The position numbers and the translations under genes were made by a program. DNA of 64,000 bases from positions 372,001 through 436,000 of the forward strand of contig NZ_SNZV01000003.1 of the NCBI RefSeq assembly GCF_004364125.1, given 5' to 3'. The stretch's first letter is position 1; each line of letters begins with the position of its first letter. The notes under the pieces were generated by a model. It worked only from the letters and a program-made list of their open reading frames with translations. It ran no database searches and was not told where the DNA came from. This DNA comes from Sphingobacterium paludis (GTDB taxonomy: Bacteria > Bacteroidota > Bacteroidia > Sphingobacteriales > Sphingobacteriaceae). Below are positions 32,995 to 42,079 of the stretch, in pieces.

Positions 32995-34035
32995 TTACAC
33001 TTCGCTGGGGCGAAAGGCGCTTTTAAGCAACTGATCGAAGACGGGAGCATCCCCAAACATGATTTGCTGTTGGATAGGAACAAAATATACGGGATACTGG
33101 GCGAGAAAGGGTGCCGGTAAGCGCTGCAGATCTTTTTCCGTACAGATGATGATTTTATGTTCACCTTGTAGCGTATGGAACTGCTGGGCAATGTCGACCA
33201 GATCTGCCGCTGTAAAGGGATGGTGATCACCATAACGGAGGTGCTCCAAGTGTTTCAGCTTCAATTCGAGGTATTGTCGTAGCGGCTCGGGCTTTGCAAT
33301 ACCGGTTACCAGTAGGGCGGTCGTCTCAGCAAGCGGGGGGGCGGCTGTGCTGTGCCCTGTGCTATGCTGAATAGCTTGGTAAGCAATTTTAGAAAAGAAT
33401 AGAGGAGCTTGACTATGCCTGCCGAGCTTTGCCGTTATTGCAGATTTTACCGTAGCGTCCAGTATTTCCGGGCATTTGGTCACGACTATGCAGTGGGCGC
33501 GTGCAGTCTCTCGCAATACATCCCGGAAGTTGCCTGTAGGAAGCGGAAGCATAGGCTGTAAAAGCGATTGGTAGTCGAATAGAAGGATAGAGAAGCTTGG
33601 CTTCAATGCCCGGTGTTGGTAAGCATCATCTAGCAGCACCGCTTTGCAGTGTGGAAGGAGTTGCTGAATACCCTGCACCCGGTTTTCACAGACGGCCACG
33701 GTAATCTCGGGAAACTTACGTTTAATTTGAAGGGGCTCATCTCCACTTTGAAAGGCTTCATCGTCGATACGGACGTCGCGAAAACCTTTGGTTTTTCGAC
33801 CATATCCACGACTAAGTACGGCTACATCGCTACTTGATTTCAACGTACGTAACACATATTCTACCATCGGACTTTTGCCGGTACCACCCACGGCCAAGTT
33901 TCCAATCACCACTACCGGAATTTGGAACGACGTGCTTTTTAGTACATGGAGATCATATAATCGATTTCGTAGCCAAACTACGCTGGCATATAAGAGCGAG
34001 AAAGGAAAAAGAAGCCAACGTATGAGCAAGATCAT
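32995..34035 (-). CDS. lpxK: Tetraacyldisaccharide 4'-kinase
   Basis: A 346-residue membrane-associated kinase that phosphorylates the lipid A disaccharide. The N-terminal hydrophobic segment (LLIRWLLFPFSLLYASVVWLRN) is followed by the Walker A VVIGNLAVGGTGKSPMVEYV (about residues 42-61), SRGYGRKTKGF, GDEPLQIKRKFP and LLDDAYQHRALKP. These are the family's signatures. It overlaps gldH by 4 nt, so both are one transcript, probably with ricT and holB upstream in the same direction. Confidence 0.95.
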   Translation of the reverse strand: MILLIRWLLFPFSLLYASVVWLRNRLYDLHVLKSTSFQIPVVVIGNLAVGGTGKSPMVEYVLRTLKSSSDVAVLSRGYGRKTKGFRDVRIDDEAFQSGDEPLQIKRKFPEITVAVCENRVQGIQQLLPHCKAVLLDDAYQHRALKPSFSILLFDYQSLLQPMLPLPTGNFRDVLRETARAHCIVVTKCPEILDATVKSAITAKLGRHSQAPLFFSKIAYQAIQHSTGHSTAAPPLAETTALLVTGIAKPEPLRQYLELKLKHLEHLRYGDHHPFTAADLVDIAQQFHTLQGEHKIIICTEKDLQRLPAPFLAQYPVYFVPIQQQIMFGDAPVFDQLLKSAFRPSEV

Positions 34036-34502
34036 GGCTTTTCTACCACTTTTAGTCCAACATCAGCGATTTCCTTAAGTGGATTTTCCCGCATGTTTTG
34101 CTCAATAGCGAAGCTATAATGGCCCGTATCGGGGAACATCACGTCTTTTTTGACAAGGCGTTCGCTTGCATAGAGATTGCCGGCGCTACTTCCCGTCCAG
34201 CGACCGTCAGCTTCGGCGAGCTTGATTTCGTAACGCTGCACGGTGTCTTTTAATCCCGGACCATGCTGCCGCAACAGGATGAAAAGGTTGGAATATTTGT
34301 AGTCATTCGTATGGCGTACGTTCACCCATATATCGTATTTCCGCCCAGCATCTGCAATGTGGAAATCGAAAGTCGGAACATCGCTATAGCTCCAGCTACG
34401 ATTGGGAATGCTTTCGTTGCGTTCAAACAACGCCGAATCACCGCATGCACTTCCTAACAAGAGCATGGATAAAAAAAGAAGTCGTCCTAAGAGATCTTTC
34501 AT
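34032..34502 (-). CDS. gldH: Gliding-motility lipoprotein GldH
   Basis: A 156-residue lipoprotein with lipobox GSAC (Cys near residue 20) and the GldH features NRSWSYSDVPTFDFHI, NVRHTNDYKYSNLFILL and GHYSFAIEQNMRENPLKEIADVGLKV. GldH is needed for gliding in Flavobacterium but is kept in many non-gliding Bacteroidota, where its role is unclear. The C-terminal end overlaps lpxK. Confidence 0.9.
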   Translation of the reverse strand: MKDLLGRLLFLSMLLLGSACGDSALFERNESIPNRSWSYSDVPTFDFHIADAGRKYDIWVNVRHTNDYKYSNLFILLRQHGPGLKDTVQRYEIKLAEADGRWTGSSAGNLYASERLVKKDVMFPDTGHYSFAIEQNMRENPLKEIADVGLKVVEKP

Positions 34503-34739
34503 ACTATATGTCTAAAACCTGCAAAAGCGCGAATTAGGGCCAGAAGGCTAGGTTTCCAAGGGCAAGTGGAAGCACAACCATGACCGCTGCTACCAGCAAC
34601 GGTATGCGCACTACTTTGAGCGTGAGCTTCAGGGGGCTGCTAGAACCAATCAGCCATTTTTACAGACCAAGGATCGCTTCGTCGCCGTTTTTACGCTTGC
34701 CACGCCGTTTCCATCTTGCTTCGAGAAAAGCCTTGCCGG

Positions 34740-36119
34740 TTAAGATTCGTTTCCGGCAGGTCCCTTATTGTTTTCTGAGGCTCTATTCTTGTTCCTGTTT
34801 TTATTGCGGTTAAAGCGTTTTTTCGGCTTGTTCGCTTGCTCTGCACCTTCCCGGTTTGAATCCCGATTGGCAGGCGTTGCGGATTTATTTTCCTTTGCTT
34901 CCGGCTTTTTAGGCTCTACACGTCGTTGTTCCGGTGCTTTGCTTTCCTGTCCAGGCTCTCGTCTGCCTTTCGGTTTTTTCCTTTTCTTGCGTTTGTTCTT
35001 ATCGTCCAAGCGGGTCAGTGAATCCTGTCCCACAACGTTTTCGTAATCGTAGGAAACGGGTTTTTGCACCTCTTCCGGAACAAAGTTTATCGTCAGGTCT
35101 TGCGACTTACGGCCGTCTCTGTTTATTTCGGCATATTCCCTTACCTTTTTCACCTCAACTGGAATCCAATTTTCCGCACCAGGGTAAGAGTACCACATAA
35201 TCTTTTTGAAAATATCCGTTTTCTGCAGGTAGGCTGTGCCGACCTCCGTGTCCAAGCGTTCTACGTTGGTCGGGATATCGCGCAAAGCATCCATGTAACT
35301 ATCCAATTCATAGTTTAGGCAGCATTTCAATTTCCCGCACTGGCCGGCCAGCTTTAGTGTATTCAGCGATAGGTTTTGGTAACGCGCCGCCGAGGTTGAT
35401 ACCGTTTTGAAATCGGTAAGCCACGTCGAACAGCAAAGCTCGCGTCCGCAAGAACCAATTCCGCCCAAACGGCTAGCTTCCTGCCGCATGCCGATTTGCC
35501 GCATCTCAATCCGAATCCGAAAAGCTTCGGCCATCCGCTTGATTAGCTCGCGAAAATCTACCCGACCTTCAGCCGTGTAGTAGAAGGTTGCCTTTGTTTT
35601 ATCGCCTTGATAATCGACATCAGATATTTTCATCGATAGGCCAAGCTCCAGCGCTAGATTGCGCGCTCGGTGCATAGTTTCCCATTCCAGGTCTTTCGCA
35701 GCGTTGTACTTCAGTACATCGGTTTCATTCGCTTTCCGATAGATCTTTTTGGCAATATCTTCGATTTTGACATTGTTCTTTTTGAGCTGTAAGCGTACGA
35801 GTTCACCTGTTAAGGACACATGGCCGATATCAAAGCCACCCGTAGAGGGCTCCACGGCAACCATCTCGCCCATCTCCAAATAAAGGTTATCCGTATTGAT
35901 ATAAAAGTCCTTTCGAGAGCCTTTAAATCTTACTTCTACAATGTCAAAAGGTTTATAATTTGATGGCAAATCCATATCGGATAGCCAATCGTAAACATCT
36001 AATTTATTACATCCGCTAGTCATGCAAGAGCCATTATTTTGGCATCCTGCAGGGGTTTTTCCAGCAGTAGTTGTACTACTACCACACCCACCTCCGGATG
36101 AGCAACTGCCACATCCCAT
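34740..36119 (-). CDS. ricT: RicT / PSP1-domain protein (YaaT family)
   Basis: A 459-residue protein. The N-terminus is a Cys/Ser/Gly-rich stretch (residues 1-35). The PSP1 core runs about 55-300 with FRIRIEMRQIGMRQEASRLGGIGSCGRELCCS and GQCGKLKCCLNYE. These Cys pairs match the iron-sulfur ligands known for Bacillus RicT, part of the Y-complex affecting RNA processing. The C-terminal ~100 residues are a Lys/Arg/Asn-rich low-complexity tail. It begins 11 nt after the holB stop. Function in Bacteroidota is not established. Confidence 0.85.
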   Translation of the reverse strand: MGCGSCSSGGGCGSSTTTAGKTPAGCQNNGSCMTSGCNKLDVYDWLSDMDLPSNYKPFDIVEVRFKGSRKDFYINTDNLYLEMGEMVAVEPSTGGFDIGHVSLTGELVRLQLKKNNVKIEDIAKKIYRKANETDVLKYNAAKDLEWETMHRARNLALELGLSMKISDVDYQGDKTKATFYYTAEGRVDFRELIKRMAEAFRIRIEMRQIGMRQEASRLGGIGSCGRELCCSTWLTDFKTVSTSAARYQNLSLNTLKLAGQCGKLKCCLNYELDSYMDALRDIPTNVERLDTEVGTAYLQKTDIFKKIMWYSYPGAENWIPVEVKKVREYAEINRDGRKSQDLTINFVPEEVQKPVSYDYENVVGQDSLTRLDDKNKRKKRKKPKGRREPGQESKAPEQRRVEPKKPEAKENKSATPANRDSNREGAEQANKPKKRFNRNKNRNKNRASENNKGPAGNES

Positions 36120-36130
36120 ATTTTCTTCTT

Positions 36131-37273
36131 TTATATATATTGAGTCCCTTGTGGGAACGTTTGATATTTAAATATTAAAACCAATTGCAAAGATAAATCT
36201 AAAAATAAAATTTTAGGATTTGCATTGCGCTCTACTTTGTAATGCGTTTTTTCCAACATATCAATCGCCATCTCCAATTGATCACCGGTAAAATTTTCAC
36301 TAAATTTTCGAACAAAATCTAACTCCTGACCCTGTAAAAGCACTAATTGTTGAAGGCCCTGTTGTATCAGGATGATTTGCCGTAACATATTAATGGCATA
36401 AAGTAAGAAATTTTTCTGGTTTTCGCGTCCGAGCTTCGGAAAGTCCTCTTCGCAAAACCGAATGATATTAAGCCCAGAATCTGTCACCACAAAGCGCAAC
36501 CACTGTATCAATACATCAAAATAGGGGTTTGCTTCTTCGTCGAGCAGATCTATTGCCGCCTGGATGTTGCCATCAGCAATGAAGGCAATTTCGTTAGCGC
36601 GTTGCGCATCCACGTTAAAATCGCTGATCAGGTATTGTTTCACCTTTTCGTGATCCAGTTTGGATACTTTGACCAACTGGGTCCGGGAAATAATTGTATT
36701 TAATATGCGATCTTGATTTTCGGCCACCAAGAGAAACAACGTTTTCGCAGGCGGTTCTTCGATTAGCTTTAACAGGGCATTGCCCTGCACGTCCAGAAAC
36801 TCCGGTAGCCACATGATAAGAACTTTGTACTCTGCTTCAAAAGCTTTTAGACTCAGTTTTTTAATGATGTCGTGTGCTTCAGCAATATTGATATTTGCTT
36901 GTTTATTTTCGGCGTCCAAATTTTGACGCCAAAAATCCAGCCCCATGTAGGGGTTTCCAAGAAATGCCTTGCGCCATTCTTCTAGATACGTCACGGCCAC
37001 CTCATCTTTACCCTTCGCAAAAAATGGATAAGAGAAGTGCAGATCTGGATGGATCAATTTTTGGTATTTTTTGCAGGAGCTACAGACGCCGCAGCTATCC
37101 AGTTCTTGCTTATTTTCACAGTTGATATACTGCGCATAGGCCACAGCCAGGGCCAGGCTTCCCGAACCTTCCGGTCCTAAAAAAAGCTGGGCATGACTCA
37201 CACGGTTGTCCTTCGCCGTATGGAGCAAATGCGCCTTCACCTCTTCGTGTCCTATGATATCGTTGAACTGCAT
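36131..37273 (-). CDS. holB: DNA polymerase III, delta' subunit
   Basis: A 380-residue clamp-loader subunit of the AAA+ family. The N-terminus FNDIIGHEEVKAHLLHTAKDNRVSHAQLFLGPEGSGS is typical. The Walker A position reads GPEGSGSLA, lacking the Lys, as expected for the non-ATPase delta' subunit. A zinc module is present (C..ELDSCGVCSSCKKY, about residues 53-69). The SRC-like motif is SRTQLV. It heads the holB-ricT(-gldH-lpxK) run, with a TACATTTG -7 element 12 nt upstream of its ATG. Confidence 0.9.
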   Translation of the reverse strand: MQFNDIIGHEEVKAHLLHTAKDNRVSHAQLFLGPEGSGSLALAVAYAQYINCENKQELDSCGVCSSCKKYQKLIHPDLHFSYPFFAKGKDEVAVTYLEEWRKAFLGNPYMGLDFWRQNLDAENKQANINIAEAHDIIKKLSLKAFEAEYKVLIMWLPEFLDVQGNALLKLIEEPPAKTLFLLVAENQDRILNTIISRTQLVKVSKLDHEKVKQYLISDFNVDAQRANEIAFIADGNIQAAIDLLDEEANPYFDVLIQWLRFVVTDSGLNIIRFCEEDFPKLGRENQKNFLLYAINMLRQIILIQQGLQQLVLLQGQELDFVRKFSENFTGDQLEMAIDMLEKTHYKVERNANPKILFLDLSLQLVLIFKYQTFPQGTQYI

Positions 37274-37284
37274 ATTCTATGGTA

Positions 37285-37292
37285 CAAATGTA
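37285..37292 (-). promoter_or_regulatory. Candidate -7 element for holB
   Basis: Minus strand TACATTTG, a full TAnnTTTG match, ending 11 nt before the holB ATG. The leader would be only about 6 nt. No TTTG is seen at the -33 position. Confidence 0.4.
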
Positions 37293-37394
37293 CTAATTAA
37301 TTAAATGGCGACAGGAATTAAGACACATTGTGTTTATAATATGTAGATTCTTTTCTGTAATATTGCATATAAAAAAAACTATAAAATTCAGGAA

Positions 37395-38516
37395 ATGAGA
37401 TTTATTGTATCCACTTCAATTTTATTAAAACAACTACAGGCAATTAGCGGAGCTTCAAGCAGCAGTACGGTCCTTCCCATCCTTGAAAATTTCTTGTTCG
37501 AAATCAAAGATAATTTGTTGACAATATCGGCAACAGACCTTCAAACGAGCATGGTGACCTCTCTACAAATCGAGGCGAAGGAAGAGGGTCGCGTGGCTAT
37601 GCCATCAAAAATTTTGATTGAGACGCTCAAGACACTTCCCGATCAGCCTGTCGCTTTTTCTGTGGATACCAACACCTTAGCGATTGAGATTAGTGCAGGC
37701 GACGGTAAATATAAACTTAGCGGCGAAAATGCGGATGATTTTCCAAAGATTCCCGTTGTGGACAATGTTTCCAGTGTTTCTTTAGACGCTTCTATTCTTT
37801 CCGAAGCCATCAACAAAACGATTTTTGCAGTAAGTAACGATGAGTTGCGCCCAGCGATGTCAGGTGTGTTGGTACAGCTTGCTGAGCAGGGCATTACCTT
37901 TGTATCGACGGATGCACATAAATTAGTGCGCTATCGCCGCATGGATGTAACTTCAGAAAAGCCGACTTCACTGATTCTTCCCAAAAAGGCGTTGACCTTG
38001 TTGAAGTCATCGTTACCTTCCGATGAAACCGTGGTGGCGATTGAATATAACAACACCAATGCATTCTTTCAGTTTGGTAATATCCACTTGATCTGTCGTT
38101 TGATTGATGAGCGTTACCCGGATTACGAAGCTGTCATTCCACAGGTAAACCCCAATAAGCTTACCGTGGATCGCTTGTTGTTTTTGAATACGCTGCGTCG
38201 CGTGGTGATCTTCGCGAATAAAACTACCCACCAAGTGCGGTTGAAAATTTCAGGAAGTGAGTTACACATCTCTGCCGAGGATCTGGATTTTGCCAATGAG
38301 GCCCACGAGCGCTTGAGCTGTCAATTTGAAGGACAAGACATGGAAATAGGTTTTAACGCTAAATTTTTAGTGGAAATGCTGAATAACTTAAGCTCTAGTG
38401 AAGTGGTCATTGAGATGAGCACACCAAACAGGGCCGGGCTATTGATTCCAGCGATAAAAGAAGAGAACGAGGATATTTTGATGCTCGTGATGCCTGTCAT
38501 GTTAAATAACATCTAA
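37395..38516 (+). CDS. dnaN: DNA polymerase III beta sliding clamp
   Basis: A 373-residue protein of three repeated clamp domains, forming the ring that tethers the replicative polymerase. Signatures include the N-terminal MRFIVSTSILLKQLQAISGA, DFPKIPVV, FVSTDAHKLVRYRR, and the C-terminal LLIPAIKEENEDILMLVMPVML, ending in the usual hydrophobic strand. Length is standard. It diverges from holB and lies 5.9 kb from dnaA, separated by unrelated genes. Confidence 0.96.
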   Translation: MRFIVSTSILLKQLQAISGASSSSTVLPILENFLFEIKDNLLTISATDLQTSMVTSLQIEAKEEGRVAMPSKILIETLKTLPDQPVAFSVDTNTLAIEISAGDGKYKLSGENADDFPKIPVVDNVSSVSLDASILSEAINKTIFAVSNDELRPAMSGVLVQLAEQGITFVSTDAHKLVRYRRMDVTSEKPTSLILPKKALTLLKSSLPSDETVVAIEYNNTNAFFQFGNIHLICRLIDERYPDYEAVIPQVNPNKLTVDRLLFLNTLRRVVIFANKTTHQVRLKISGSELHISAEDLDFANEAHERLSCQFEGQDMEIGFNAKFLVEMLNNLSSSEVVIEMSTPNRAGLLIPAIKEENEDILMLVMPVMLNNI

Positions 38517-38526
38517 ACGCGCCGTT

Positions 38527-39186
38527 TTGGAAATCATTTCGTCTGTCATTGATTTCATCTTGCATATAGATGATCATTTGGCCGCTCTTATTACCGAGTA
38601 TCATTATTGGATTTACCTGATCTTATTTCTGATTATTTTTGTCGAAACTGGATTAGTGATTATGCCATTCCTGCCTGGTGACTCACTCCTATTTGCAACA
38701 GGGATGTTTGCCGCGCAAGGCATGCTGGATATTTATACCAGTATCGGGCTGATGCTCGTTGCCGCAGTTCTTGGCGATGCCTGCAACTATTTGATCGGTA
38801 AATACGCCGGCGACAAATTTGTCAAGCTCCGTTTGTTTGGAAAGCAGTTGGTCAAGCCGGAATACATTGTAAAAACACACGGCTTTTATGCCAAGCATGG
38901 CCCACAAACTATCATCATTGCCCGTTTCGTTCCTATCGTACGCACCTTCGCTCCTTTTGTTGCGGGTGTCGGTAAAATGAATTACGGCATATTTCTGACG
39001 TACAACCTTATTGGTGGCGTGCTATGGGTGGTCGGTTTAACCTTAGCTGGGTATTTCCTTGGAAACATTGCTTGGGTTCGCGACAATTTCGAGAAAGTCG
39101 TTATCGGTATTATCCTTATTTCGGTATTACCCATTCTGTTCGGATTTATAAAAGAAAAATTTAGTACGAAAAAGGAAGCTCTGTAG
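38527..39186 (+). CDS. DedA-family (SNARE-associated) inner-membrane protein
   Basis: A 219-residue polytopic membrane protein. DedA signatures: VETGLVIMPFLPGDSLLFATG (about residues 40-60), the Gly/Arg motif ARFVPIVRTFAPFVAGVGKM (about 136-155), and GYFLGN. DedA proteins are linked to undecaprenyl-phosphate or lipid recycling and proton-motive-force maintenance. Translation appears to begin at TTG 38527, since no in-frame ATG occurs before the first conserved residues. It lies 10 nt after dnaN and is probably co-transcribed. Confidence 0.88.
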   Translation: MEIISSVIDFILHIDDHLAALITEYHYWIYLILFLIIFVETGLVIMPFLPGDSLLFATGMFAAQGMLDIYTSIGLMLVAAVLGDACNYLIGKYAGDKFVKLRLFGKQLVKPEYIVKTHGFYAKHGPQTIIIARFVPIVRTFAPFVAGVGKMNYGIFLTYNLIGGVLWVVGLTLAGYFLGNIAWVRDNFEKVVIGIILISVLPILFGFIKEKFSTKKEAL

Positions 39187-39198
39187 GGCTTCCTTTTT
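39169..39198 (+). terminator. Terminator after the DedA gene
   Basis: 11-bp stem AAAAAGGAAGC (39169-39179) / GCTTCCTTTTT (39188-39198) overlapping the stop codon, ending in a T-run. Confidence 0.85.
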
Positions 39199-39344
39199 GC
39201 TTACATAGGTTTGTACAGTCGCTCAGCGATGTTATTTTTTTCTTTGCCATTGTCTTCCCAACAAGACGTTATTTGGCGGCGTAGGTTCGCTATCATTAAA
39301 CAATCGTTGTAAACCAAAGTCTATCTTTTTAAAGGAACATGATA

Positions 39345-39926
39345 ATGCGTATTTTCTCTATTTTTGTGATGTTGTTGCTGATGACGGATTCCTATGCGCA
39401 GCGAAAAAAGATAACTGTAGATCGGGCTGCAGCAAAGGAAGCCTTCGCGTACCTGCAAGCATTTCGGGACAACCCGAAAAAGATGATGCGCGCCTTGGGT
39501 GTCCGGTTTGATGCTAGACAGGTTTCGACAATACGATTAAGGTGGAACGATGATTTGGCTAAGGCGGCTGAGCGCCGCGCACGCGACATGGCCGAGCGAA
39601 ACTACTTTGATCACACTAGCCCCGAAGGGATTGGCCCCAATCACTACATTGTCCAATCCGGCTACACGTTAAACAACGCTTGGTTGAAGAAGCGCTCGGC
39701 AAACAATTTCGAGTCTATAGCAGCCAATCACCCGACCGCTGTAGACGGAATCAAGGCTTTCATTATTGGCAAAGGTTCGCCAGGCTTTATGCATCGGAAA
39801 CACGTGTTAGGCCTTGACGCGTGGAATGGTTCGCTACAGGATATTGGGATCGGTTTTGTACGCATCCCAGAAGGGGCAACGTATAAAACCTACTTGAGCG
39901 TTATCATCGCCAAACACGATTGGTAG
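39345..39926 (+). CDS. CAP-domain (SCP/PR-1-like) secreted protein
   Basis: A 193-residue protein, signal peptide MRIFSIFVMLLLMTDSYAQ, then a CAP superfamily domain: LRWNDDLAKAAERRARDMAERNYFDH (about residues 62-87), TSPEGIGPNHYI, and IGFVRIPEGATYKTYLSVIIAKHDW at the C-terminus. His in FDHTSPEG and in HRKHVLGLD could form the CAP cavity. Bacterial CAP proteins are mostly of unknown role. Of two in-frame ATGs (39339 and 39345) the second has the better AAAGGA spacing (8 nt). Confidence 0.8.
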   Translation: MRIFSIFVMLLLMTDSYAQRKKITVDRAAAKEAFAYLQAFRDNPKKMMRALGVRFDARQVSTIRLRWNDDLAKAAERRARDMAERNYFDHTSPEGIGPNHYIVQSGYTLNNAWLKKRSANNFESIAANHPTAVDGIKAFIIGKGSPGFMHRKHVLGLDAWNGSLQDIGIGFVRIPEGATYKTYLSVIIAKHDW

Positions 39927-40000
39927 AGCGCCTCCCGCTAGCAAGCTGTTCTAATTTCATATTTACACGCAATTATCACAGTTTTAATTTTCACTTTTCA

Positions 40001-40008
40001 TACCTTTG
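40001..40008 (+). promoter_or_regulatory. Candidate -7 element directly before yicC
   Basis: TACCTTTG, a full TAnnTTTG match, ends 3 nt before the yicC ATG at 40012. Transcription would start at or next to the ATG, implying a leaderless or almost leaderless mRNA. No clear -33 TTTG. Confidence 0.45.
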
Positions 40009-40011
40009 CGT

Positions 40012-40887
40012 ATGATAAAATCTATGACAGGGTATGGTATTGGCTCCCAGGAGAATGGGAAGGTTAAATATACCGTCGAATTAAAATCCCTGAATTCGAA
40101 ATTTCTGGAATTAAATCTTCGTTTGCCTAAGGCCGTTTCTGATAAAGAGTTTGCTTTACGATCAGAATCCAGCAAATTGATTGAACGCGGGAAGGTCAAC
40201 ATTTTTGTGACGGCGGAGTATGCCGATCAAACCGCAAAGGCTTCGACAATCAATGCGGCACTGCTCACAAAATATTATAAGCAGCTTAAGGAGGTGGCTA
40301 CGCAAGTAGGTGAGGAGCACGCTTCTCTTTTTGAGATGGCCCTTAACATGCCAGAGGTTGTTACGTCCAATGAGGATACCGTTGATGAAGAAGAAGGAAA
40401 GGTACTCATGGATGCTTATCATGCAGCAGTAAACCAATTTAACAAATTCAGAGCAGATGAAGGCGAGATCCTGAAAGACGATCTGGAAACCCGTGTACAA
40501 ATGATTCTCTCTTACCTCAAGCAGGTAGAAGGCACCGAAGGAGATCGCATTCCGCTCATTCGCGAGCGAATAAGCCATTATCTAGACGAGACGGTAGGGA
40601 AGGAAAATGTAGATATGAACCGCTTTGAGCAAGAGATTATTTTCTACATCGATAAGCTCGATATCACCGAAGAGAAAGTACGACTTCGGAGCCACTGCAA
40701 CTATTTCGTTCAGGCATTAAATGCCAGTGATTCAAACGGTAAAAAGCTAGCCTTCATATCGCAGGAAATGGGTCGCGAGATTAATACATTGGGTTCTAAG
40801 GCAAATGATGCCGGCATACAGCAGATCGTGGTGCGTATGAAAGAGGAACTCGAAAAAATAAAAGAACAACTGCTTAACGTATTATAG
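40012..40887 (+). CDS. yicC: YicC-family endoribonuclease
   Basis: A 291-residue protein starting MIKSMTGYG, the classic YicC N-terminus. The first ~150 residues are the YicC-like domain (YTVELKSLNSKFLELNLRLP, IERGKVNIFVTAEY). The C-terminal DUF1732 part has RFEQEIIFYIDKLDITEEKVRLRSHC and GKKLAFISQEMGREINTLGSKAND. E. coli YicC has been reported to act as an RNase on small RNA. The ATG at 40012 is preferred to a TTG at 40006. It is followed after 1 nt by gmk, a conserved linkage. Confidence 0.92.
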   Translation: MIKSMTGYGIGSQENGKVKYTVELKSLNSKFLELNLRLPKAVSDKEFALRSESSKLIERGKVNIFVTAEYADQTAKASTINAALLTKYYKQLKEVATQVGEEHASLFEMALNMPEVVTSNEDTVDEEEGKVLMDAYHAAVNQFNKFRADEGEILKDDLETRVQMILSYLKQVEGTEGDRIPLIRERISHYLDETVGKENVDMNRFEQEIIFYIDKLDITEEKVRLRSHCNYFVQALNASDSNGKKLAFISQEMGREINTLGSKANDAGIQQIVVRMKEELEKIKEQLLNVL

Positions 40888-40888
40888 C

Positions 40889-41458
40889 ATGAGCGGCAAA
40901 CTAATCATATTTTCTGCGCCTTCCGGTGCCGGGAAAACAACTATTGTAAAGCGACTGTTGGACAAGCATGCTGATAAACTGGCTTTTTCTATATCGGCCA
41001 GCACGCGCCCCCCCCGAGGTGCCGAGGTTGATGGCAAAGATTATTACTTTATCAGCAAAGAGGATTTTCTACATAAAATAGCGAAGCACGAGTTTATTGA
41101 ATTTGAGGAGGTGTATGCAGGTACATTTTATGGCACGCTGCGCAAGGAAGTGGAGCGTATATGGGCAGAGGGCAAATCTGTTATCTTCGATATTGACGTT
41201 GTCGGAGGGCTTCGTTTAAAATCTAAATTCCCGGAGAAAGCGCTGGCTATTTTTGTAAACCCGCCATCCTTGGAGGTATTGAAAGATCGTTTGCGCGGCC
41301 GCGGTACCGATACGGAAGAAAAGTTGCAAGAGCGCTTTGCAAAGGCAGAAAGCGAGCTTAGCTATGCAGATAAGTTTGATGTGGTGCTCAATAACTTCGA
41401 CTTGGATACAGCCTGCGAGGAAGCTGAACAGCTCGTCGTGGATTTTCTAAATAAGTAA
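40889..41458 (+). CDS. gmk: Guanylate kinase
   Basis: A 189-residue nucleotide kinase converting GMP to GDP. P-loop FSAPSGAGKTTIVKRL (residues about 8-23), the GMP-binding STRPPRGAEVDGKDYYFIS, EFEEVYAGTFYGTLR, and VIFDIDVVGGLRLK. Length is standard. It is the middle gene of the yicC-gmk-nadD unit, 1 nt after yicC and 8 nt before nadD. Confidence 0.96.
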   Translation: MSGKLIIFSAPSGAGKTTIVKRLLDKHADKLAFSISASTRPPRGAEVDGKDYYFISKEDFLHKIAKHEFIEFEEVYAGTFYGTLRKEVERIWAEGKSVIFDIDVVGGLRLKSKFPEKALAIFVNPPSLEVLKDRLRGRGTDTEEKLQERFAKAESELSYADKFDVVLNNFDLDTACEEAEQLVVDFLNK

Positions 41459-41466
41459 TCTTTGCA

Positions 41467-42042
41467 ATGAAAAAGATAGGCTTATTCTTCGGTTCCTTTA
41501 ACCCTATCCATGTGGGGCATCTGATCATTGCCAAATACATGCTTAATTTTACGGAGCTCGACGAGGTATGGTTTGTCGTATCGCCACAAAATCCCTTCAA
41601 GGAAAAGAAGAGCTTGAGCAATATGTACGATCGGCTGGAAATGGTTAACCTGGCCTTAGCGGGTGAGGATAATCTGCGCGCCTCGGATATTGAATTTAGC
41701 CTTCCGCAACCCTCTTATACGGTTGATACCTTGACACATCTGCAGGAAAAGCATCCAACTAAGGAGTTTCTGCTGATTATGGGTGAAGACAATTTGCAAG
41801 GGTTTTCCAAATGGAAGAATGCGGATGTTATCCTTCGGGATTATAAGCTTGTCGTTTACCCCCGCCCGGGCTATGACGCTGCTGAACTCAAGGCGCACCC
41901 CTCCGTAATCATGACAGAAACACCACTCATGGAACTTTCCTCTACCTTCCTTCGGAAATGTATTAAAGAAAAGAAAGATATTCGATATTACACCGTGGAT
42001 AGCGTGCGGGAGTTTATTGATAAAAAGGGATTGTATCTGTAA
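41467..42042 (+). CDS. nadD: Nicotinate-nucleotide adenylyltransferase
   Basis: A 191-residue nucleotidyltransferase that adenylates nicotinate mononucleotide in NAD synthesis. The GxFxPxHxGH motif appears as FFGSFNPIHVGHLIIA (residues 7-22) and the SSTxxR motif as LSSTFLRKCI (about 158-167). VSPQNPFKEKKSL is also typical. It is the last gene of the yicC-gmk-nadD unit, ended by a strong hairpin at 42041-42076. Confidence 0.95.
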   Translation: MKKIGLFFGSFNPIHVGHLIIAKYMLNFTELDEVWFVVSPQNPFKEKKSLSNMYDRLEMVNLALAGEDNLRASDIEFSLPQPSYTVDTLTHLQEKHPTKEFLLIMGEDNLQGFSKWKNADVILRDYKLVVYPRPGYDAAELKAHPSVIMTETPLMELSSTFLRKCIKEKKDIRYYTVDSVREFIDKKGLYL

Positions 42043-42076
42043 TAAAAATGGGAACTTTTAAGTTCCCATTTTTATT
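42041..42076. terminator. Bidirectional terminator between nadD and kduD
   Basis: 17-bp perfect stem (left 42041-42057, right 42060-42076, core ATGGGAACTT/AAGTTCCCAT), 2-nt centre, with T-runs on both strands. It serves the convergent nadD and kduID units. Confidence 0.88.
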
Positions 42077-42079
42077 ACT

